Shown piece by piece: positions 58,607-64,000 of a DNA stretch of 64,000 nt. How positions within the stretch are numbered: the stretch's first letter is position 1; each line of letters opens with the position of its first letter. Under the pieces are notes generated by a model, which was not told where the DNA came from, searched no databases, and worked only from the letters and a program-made list of their open reading frames with translations. The translations under genes and the position numbers were made by a program. Location of the stretch: positions 496,001-560,000 of the forward strand of contig NZ_CP107780.1 in the NCBI RefSeq assembly GCF_036345175.1, read 5' to 3'. Source of the DNA: Streptomyces sp. NBC_00576 (lineage in GTDB: Bacteria > Actinomycetota > Actinomycetes > Streptomycetales > Streptomycetaceae).

Positions 58607-61600
58607 ATGAGCAGCAAGTTCGCGATCGTCGGTATGTCCTGCCTCTTCCCAGGGGCGGACACTCCCGGCGCGTTCTGGGACAACCTCCGCGCCGGCGTCG
58701 ACAGCCGCGCGGAGGGCGGCCCGGAGATCTTCGGCCCCACCGGTCCCGGGCCGGCCGACAGCAGGATGCAGGCCCCGGATCCCGATCACGCCATCACCTG
58801 TGTCCGGGGCGGTTTCGTCACCGGCTTCGAGTTCGACCCAACCGGTTTCCTTCTCCGCCCCGAGGATCTCGCCGGCCTCGACCGGGTCTTCCACTGGTCG
58901 CTGCATGTGGCCCGCGAGGCGCTGCGGGACAGCGGTCACGACAACCGCCCGGAACTGCTGGCCCGCACCGGTCTGGTGGTCGGCGACTACTCCTTCCCCA
59001 CGCCGGCCTCGGCGCGCATCAGCCTGCCCCTCGTCCACGAAGCGGTGCTGGAGGGCCTGCGCAGATCCGGCAACCCGGCGCCCGACCCGGGCCCGCTGCT
59101 CGACCCGGCCACCGTGTCCCCGGCGGACGCCCGGGTGAGCGGCGCCCCCGCCCGGCTCGCGGCCACCGCCCTGGGCCTCGGCGGCCCCCGTTACGCCCTC
59201 GACGCCGCCTGTTCCTCGGCCCTGTACGCGCTGAAGCTGGCCTGCGACCATCTCGCCGCCGGGCAGGCCGACCTGGTGCTGGCCGGCGGGGTGTGCGCGC
59301 CCGACCCGACGCTCATCCACCTCTCCTTCTCCGACCTGCACGCCTATCCGCAGAACGGCGTCAGCCAGCCTTTCGACGCCCGCTCCACCGGCATCCTGAC
59401 CGGTCAGGGCGCCGGCATGGTCGCCGTTCGCAGGCTCGCCGACGCCATCGCTGACGGCGACCGCGTCTACGCGGTGATCGACGGCATCGGCCTGTCGAAC
59501 GACGGCGCCGGGCGCCATCTCCTCGTACCGAATCCGGCGGGACAGCTCAGCGCTTACGAACTCGCCTACGCCCAGGCCGGTTTCGGGCCCGAGCAGGTGG
59601 ACTACCTGGAGTGCCACGCCACCGGTACACCCATCGGGGACGGCACGGAGGCGGAGTCGGTCGCCGCCTGGTTCGGGACTCGCGGCACCGTTCCGCCGCT
59701 CGGCTCGGTGAAGGGCAACCTCGGTCATCTGCTGACCGTGGCCGGGCTGAGCAGTCTCCTCAAGGTGATCCTGTCGATGGCGCACGGGCATCTCCCGCCG
59801 ACGATCGGCATCGACCGGCCGCTCAGCACACCGGCCGCGGGCGAGGTGCCCGTCGTCCGCGCGGGGCGCGACTGGCCCGACAGCGGGCCGGGGCCGCGCC
59901 GGGCGGCGGTCTCCGCGTTCGGGTTCGGCGGTACGAACGCCCATGTCGTCCTCTCCCAGCAGCCGGACGCCCTGGAAGCCGGAGGCGCGGCACCCGTCGT
60001 ACCCCCCGCCCTGGACGTCATCGGTCTCGGCGCGCACTTCGGCACCCTCGACGGCATCACCGCCTTCGAACGTGCCCTGCACGACGGCTCCGACGCCTTC
60101 CAGCCGCTGCCCGAACATCGCTGGCGGGGCCTGGAGGACACGACGGGCGGCACGCTGGAGCGGGCGGGGCTGCACCGGACGGCGCTGCCCGAGGGCGGAT
60201 TCGTGGACCGCATCGACCTCGACCCGGCCGACAACCGCATCCCCCCGGCCGACCTGCGCAACTACAACCTCCAGCACGCCCTGATGTCGAAGGTCGCCGA
60301 CGAGGCGCTGCGCGACGCGGGATACGACCGGACGGTACCGGCGGGCCGCAGGGCGCCCGAGCCGCGCCGGATCGCGGTGGTCGTGGCCATGGAGATCGAG
60401 CCGAGTGCCCATCTCCACCTGGCCCGTTACGGGCTCGGCGACTTCCTGCGCCGCGCGTACGACGACGCCGGGCTGAAGCTGACGGACGAGCAGTTCGCCG
60501 CCGTCGCCGCCGTCGCCCGGGATAGCGTCCACGAGCCGATCGTCGCCAACGAGGTGCTGAGCTACATAGGCAACGTCATGGCCAGCCGGATCTCCTCCCT
60601 GTGGAATCTCACCGGCCCGGCGTTCACCGTCTCGTCCGACGGCGCGGGCACCGCCGAGGCGCTCCAGATCGCCCAACTCCTGCTGCTGGACGAGAGTGTC
60701 GAGGCAGTGCTGGTCGGCGCGGTGGATCTCGCCGCCTCGCCGGAGAACCTGCTGCTGCGGGGCGACAAGCCGGTGTCCGGGGCGGGCCTGAGCTTCGGCG
60801 AGGGCCGGCGCGGCCGGCGGATCGGCGAGGGCGCGGGTGCCGTCGTCGTCACGCGTCCCGGCGCGGGAGAGAGGCGGTCGTACGCGCGGATCGACTCCGT
60901 GGCCGTACGGCACGCCGCGCCCGTCGCGGGTGCCTTGCCGGAGGCCGACGCGAACACGCTCGCACTGGCCGCCGGGGACGCGCTGGCCGCCGCCGGCATC
61001 GGCCCGGCCGACGTCGGCTACGTCGAGGCCCACGCGGGCGGCACCCCCGGCCAGGACGCGGCCGAACTGGCGGCGCTGGCCCTGGTGTACCCGGCGGGCT
61101 CCGGCGAGGTCGCGCTGGGCAGCGCCAAGTCACAGCTCGGCGACACGCAGACCGCCGCCGCGATGGCGGGCCTGCTGCGCGCCGTGCTGTGTCTGCACCA
61201 CGCCTACGTCCCCGGGTCACCCGGCTGGCGCAGGCCCGCGGCGGAACTGTCCGACCACTTCACCGCCTCGGCGTTCCACGTACCGGACGCTTCCCGGCCC
61301 TGGCTGCGCGGTGCACAGGGCGTACGCCGGTACGCGGCCGTCAGTGCCATCGGCTCGGACGGCGCCCACGCCCAAGTAGTGCTGTCCGCCGACCGCACCC
61401 GGGGCGACGTGGCCCGCAGTGACTGGCACAAGGCCGGCGGCCCGGTGCTGCTGCCGCTCGGCGCGCCGGACGTCAACGGGCTGCTCGCGGAGATGGACCG
61501 GCATGTGAAGCTCCTGGCCGAGGGTGCCGATCCGTACCGCCTTGGCCGGACCGCCGCCGAACAACTGCCGGGCAGCGCGCTGCGTGTCGTCCTGGTCGGC

Positions 61601-64000
61601 CGTGACGCCGAACAGCTGGTTGCCCAACTGGAGTTGGCGGCGCGGGACCTGCCTGGCGCGGCTGCGAAGGGCGAGGAGTGGACGACCCCGGCAGGGAGTT
61701 GCTTCGCGCCGCGGCCGATCGGTCCGGAGGGGAAGGTGGCGCTGGTCTATCCGGGCGCGTTCAACTCGTATCCGGGTCTGGGCCAGGACTTCTTCCGCGC
61801 CTTCCCGTCCCTGCTCGACGCCTTCGAGGCCGAGGCCGCCGACCCGGATCGGCTCTTCCGCGCGGCCCAGCTCTACCCACGCGCCCAGGTCACCCCTGAC
61901 CGGCGGGACTTGATGGCGCTGGAGGGCCGGCTCGGCGAGGACATCCCGTTCATGCTCGCCACCGGCACCACCTTCGCGATCCTCTACACCGACCTGGTGC
62001 GCGAGCTTCTCGGCGTGCGCGCGCACGGCGCGTTCGGCTACAGCCTGGGCGAGAGCAGCATGCTGTTCGCCACCGGCGGCTGGCAGCGTTCGGCGCGCCG
62101 GGACGACCGGATCAGCGCCACTCCCCTGTTCCGCGACCGGCTGTCCGGGCCCCGCCGTACCGTGCGCGAGCTGTGGCAACTGCCCAAGGACACACCGGAC
62201 GAGGCCGTGTGGGGCAGCTTTGTGCTGCTGGAGTCGGCGGACCTGATCACGGCGGCGCTCTCCCGCACCAACACCCCCTACGACAAAGTGTTCCTGACGC
62301 ACGTCAACACCCCGCGCGAGGCGGTGATCGCGGGTGATCCGGCGCAATGCCGGTCTCTGATAAAGGAGTTGGGCTGCCCGTCGGCGCGCTCCCCGGTCGG
62401 CTCGGTGATGCACTGCCCGGTGGTGGACGCGGAGTTGGCCGGCCTCGCCGAACTCAACGACCATCCGACGGGTTCGCCGGGCGACCTCGATCTGCTGAGC
62501 GCGTACGACTACGGCTGCGTGCCCGAGCTGGAGCGTTCGGAGGTGGCCCGGCGGATCGCGCGGACCCTGCGCGCCGCGATCGACTTCCCGCGTCTGGTGC
62601 GCACCGCGTACGACCGGGGTTTCCGGTACTTCGTCGAGGTCGGTCCGGGCGCCACCTGCACCCGGTGGGTGCACGACACCCTCGGCGACGCCGAGCACGT
62701 GGCGATGCCGGTGAACCGGCGCGGTGTCCCCGCCGCGCGCTCCGTGGCCCAGCTGGCGGCCCGGCTCGCCGCGCACGGGCTGCCGGTGGACCTGGCGGCA
62801 CTGCTCGGTCCGGAGCCGGCGCCGGCCGCCCGACCGGCCCGGCTGCGGGTACCGGTCGGCGGCGGCGTGCCCATCCCGGCGGGCATCGCGGCGCGGGTGG
62901 CGGCGGCCTCGCCGGTCCTCGCCACCGCTGCGTGCGCCGAGCCCGCAACTGTCGGCGCGGTTGCCGTGTACGGCTCAACGGAGCTTGTTCCCACGGCAGT
63001 TGATGTCAAGGACGCCCGACCCGCCCGTACAGCGGCCGACCTGGAGGTACCCGCCCCGATGCCCGCCGACCCGAGCCTCGACGACATCGAGGTCATCACC
63101 TTCGACGGCGAACCGATCGCCTTCCTGCCCTGGACGGAACCGGCCGCACCGACTCCGGCGCCCGTCCACCCGTCCGTCGTACCCGTACCCGCCGTCCCCG
63201 TCGCACCGACACCAGCTCACACGCCCGTCGCTGCCCCGCCTTCCGGGTGGTCGTCGCGAAGCGCCGCCGGCGATCTCGTACGGGAGATTCGGCAGCAGAT
63301 GGTGGCCACGCACTCGGTGGTGATGGAGACGCAGCGCGTCCTCCAGGAGAACACCCTGGCCCGTACGGAGGCGCTGCTCGAAGCGGCCTTCGGGTCCGCG
63401 CCCGCCACGGCGCCCGCCGCCCCGCCATTGCCCCCGCCCGCTCTCCCCAGCGGCCCGCCGCCGCCCGCAGCCATCGAAGCCGCGCCCCAACCCGCCCATC
63501 CCCCCAAGGCCCCCGGTGTCATCTGGGACGAGGCGCAGCTCCTCGCCTTCGCCACCGGCCGGATCACGGACGTGTTCGGCCCCGAGTTCGCGGCTATCGA
63601 CGGCTACGCGAAGCGCGTCCGGTTGCCCGCACCCCCGTACCACTTCGTCACCCGGGTCACCGACCTTCGGGCGGAGACCGGCGTCTACGAACCCTCGTTC
63701 ATCCGCACCGAGTACGACGTGCCGAAGGACGCCTGGTACGCGGTGGACGGTGGGGTGCCGCCGGCCGTGGCCATCGAGGCGGGACAGTGCGACCTGCTGC
63801 TCATCAGCTATCTCGGCATCGACTTCCGCAACAAGGGCGAGCGGGTCTACCGGCTCCTCGACAGCACCCTCGTCTTCCACGGCGACCTGCCGAGGACCGG
63901 CCAGACCCTGCGCTACGACATCTCCATCAATCGATTCATCCGCCAGGGCGACACCACGCTCTTCTTCTTCAGCTACCTCTGCTACGCCGACGGCGAGCTG
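58607..64000 (+). CDS. PUFA-synthase-type megasynthase: KS-CLF-AT-DH..., C terminus beyond the window (PfaC/Pfa3-like)
   Basis: The open frame runs 1798 codons to the window edge with no stop. The first ketosynthase (about 1-440) has Cys202 in 'YALDAACSSALYAL', His337 in ECHATGT and His374 in LGHLLTVAG. The second (about 467-930) has Gly679 in place of the Cys ('VSSDGAGTAEA'), so it is a chain-length factor. A PfaB-like acyltransferase (about 1040-1400) has Ser1146 in GYSLGES. After a Pro/Ala linker with a predicted helix, a FabA-like dehydratase starts near 1640 ('TEYDVPKDAWYAVDGG', 'GQCDLLLISYLGIDFRNKGE'). ATG 58607 has GGAGGG in front. Order KS-CLF-AT-DH resembles Pfa3 of Aetherobacter. 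Confidence 0.93.
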   Translation, partial: MSSKFAIVGMSCLFPGADTPGAFWDNLRAGVDSRAEGGPEIFGPTGPGPADSRMQAPDPDHAITCVRGGFVTGFEFDPTGFLLRPEDLAGLDRVFHWSLHVAREALRDSGHDNRPELLARTGLVVGDYSFPTPASARISLPLVHEAVLEGLRRSGNPAPDPGPLLDPATVSPADARVSGAPARLAATALGLGGPRYALDAACSSALYALKLACDHLAAGQADLVLAGGVCAPDPTLIHLSFSDLHAYPQNGVSQPFDARSTGILTGQGAGMVAVRRLADAIADGDRVYAVIDGIGLSNDGAGRHLLVPNPAGQLSAYELAYAQAGFGPEQVDYLECHATGTPIGDGTEAESVAAWFGTRGTVPPLGSVKGNLGHLLTVAGLSSLLKVILSMAHGHLPPTIGIDRPLSTPAAGEVPVVRAGRDWPDSGPGPRRAAVSAFGFGGTNAHVVLSQQPDALEAGGAAPVVPPALDVIGLGAHFGTLDGITAFERALHDGSDAFQPLPEHRWRGLEDTTGGTLERAGLHRTALPEGGFVDRIDLDPADNRIPPADLRNYNLQHALMSKVADEALRDAGYDRTVPAGRRAPEPRRIAVVVAMEIEPSAHLHLARYGLGDFLRRAYDDAGLKLTDEQFAAVAAVARDSVHEPIVANEVLSYIGNVMASRISSLWNLTGPAFTVSSDGAGTAEALQIAQLLLLDESVEAVLVGAVDLAASPENLLLRGDKPVSGAGLSFGEGRRGRRIGEGAGAVVVTRPGAGERRSYARIDSVAVRHAAPVAGALPEADANTLALAAGDALAAAGIGPADVGYVEAHAGGTPGQDAAELAALALVYPAGSGEVALGSAKSQLGDTQTAAAMAGLLRAVLCLHHAYVPGSPGWRRPAAELSDHFTASAFHVPDASRPWLRGAQGVRRYAAVSAIGSDGAHAQVVLSADRTRGDVARSDWHKAGGPVLLPLGAPDVNGLLAEMDRHVKLLAEGADPYRLGRTAAEQLPGSALRVVLVGRDAEQLVAQLELAARDLPGAAAKGEEWTTPAGSCFAPRPIGPEGKVALVYPGAFNSYPGLGQDFFRAFPSLLDAFEAEAADPDRLFRAAQLYPRAQVTPDRRDLMALEGRLGEDIPFMLATGTTFAILYTDLVRELLGVRAHGAFGYSLGESSMLFATGGWQRSARRDDRISATPLFRDRLSGPRRTVRELWQLPKDTPDEAVWGSFVLLESADLITAALSRTNTPYDKVFLTHVNTPREAVIAGDPAQCRSLIKELGCPSARSPVGSVMHCPVVDAELAGLAELNDHPTGSPGDLDLLSAYDYGCVPELERSEVARRIARTLRAAIDFPRLVRTAYDRGFRYFVEVGPGATCTRWVHDTLGDAEHVAMPVNRRGVPAARSVAQLAARLAAHGLPVDLAALLGPEPAPAARPARLRVPVGGGVPIPAGIAARVAAASPVLATAACAEPATVGAVAVYGSTELVPTAVDVKDARPARTAADLEVPAPMPADPSLDDIEVITFDGEPIAFLPWTEPAAPTPAPVHPSVVPVPAVPVAPTPAHTPVAAPPSGWSSRSAAGDLVREIRQQMVATHSVVMETQRVLQENTLARTEALLEAAFGSAPATAPAAPPLPPPALPSGPPPPAAIEAAPQPAHPPKAPGVIWDEAQLLAFATGRITDVFGPEFAAIDGYAKRVRLPAPPYHFVTRVTDLRAETGVYEPSFIRTEYDVPKDAWYAVDGGVPPAVAIEAGQCDLLLISYLGIDFRNKGERVYRLLDSTLVFHGDLPRTGQTLRYDISINRFIRQGDTTLFFFSYLCYADGEL

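Noticed and set aside
58604..61033. Open frame of about 800 codons antisense to the second megasynthase
   Set aside because: Same reason: no motifs, while the sense frame encodes intact KS and CLF domains up to the window edge.
50245..64000. Ordinary modular polyketide synthase or HglE-type heterocyst glycolipid synthase
   Set aside because: Tandem LGIDSIKRVEI ACPs, a KS-CLF pair and a FabA-like dehydratase are PUFA-synthase features; modular docking and multi-module order are absent. Hgl-type remains a distant possibility.
1..64000. CRISPR arrays, tRNA/rRNA genes, insertion sequences, prophage
   Set aside because: No regularly spaced repeats, cloverleaf-like sequences with CCA-adjacent ends, transposases, integrases or terminal inverted repeats were noticed. 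The ACP repeats are coding.

Overview
The window is high-GC DNA from a Streptomyces-type actinomycete. Coding frames are strongly G/C at the third codon position, GTG starts are frequent, purine-rich ribosome sites precede most genes, several Streptomyces-typical families occur (DUF6479, DUF6629, GAF-LuxR regulators, an LAxTG-anchored surface protein), and rare TTA leucine codons sit in four genes. I see no rRNA, tRNA, CRISPR array, transposase or phage gene.

Layout. 1-2707 (minus): a lipoprotein-dependent sulfonate/nitrate/taurine-type ABC importer, divergent from a PaaX-family regulator (3034-3897), with what look like interleaved face-to-face promoters between them. 3898-4625: wreck of an STM4011-like radical SAM gene. 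4669-6282: a hypothetical protein and an NmrA-like NAD(P)-binding protein. 6454-10281: an ABC exporter pair and a two-component system, translationally coupled. 10310-13642: DEAD-box helicase with a leader hairpin, aldo/keto reductase, LmeA-like protein. 13718-16003: two divergent paralogous GAF-LuxR regulators. 16135-17178: a gene very like the Pseudomonas ethylene-forming enzyme. 17341-21718: zinc-ribbon protein, sortase-anchored DUF1996 protein, FprA-type reductase behind a possible iron box, and a DUF1232 protein. 22186-24221: DUF485 protein plus SSS symporter (acetate-permease-like pair). 24243-28589: DUF6629, methyltransferase, DUF6479, PucR-like regulator, YciO-like protein.

28575-37810: a peptide/oligosaccharide ABC importer operon ending in a ROK sugar kinase, divergent from a ROK repressor and an M81 (MlrC-like) peptidase. 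38224-42725: a sugar catabolic locus (DUF2264 protein, 2-hydroxyacid dehydrogenase, DeoR/LacI-type repressor) whose ABC transporter has been lost by an in-frame deletion, leaving a 72-codon chimera. 42973-47487: MHYT membrane protein, metallophosphatase, LLM flavin oxidoreductase, TauD-like dioxygenase. 47974-49793: divergent IclR and AraC regulators, both with a TTA codon.

50245-64000 (running off the window): the main system. A stand-alone acyl carrier protein, an overlapping alpha/beta-hydrolase thioesterase, a 2327-residue KS-AT-ACP-ACP-ACP-KR-DH protein with the PUFA-synthase ACP signature, and a second megasynthase with KS, chain-length factor, AT and the start of a FabA-like dehydratase. 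This is a PfaA/PfaC-type polyunsaturated or secondary lipid synthase, closest in domain order, from memory, to the myxobacterial Pfa2/Pfa3 layout. The enoyl reductase expected of such systems is not in the window and may lie beyond 64000. The TTA-containing IclR and AraC genes next door suggest, but do not prove, bldA-dependent control. All family calls were made by reading the sequence; no database search was run.
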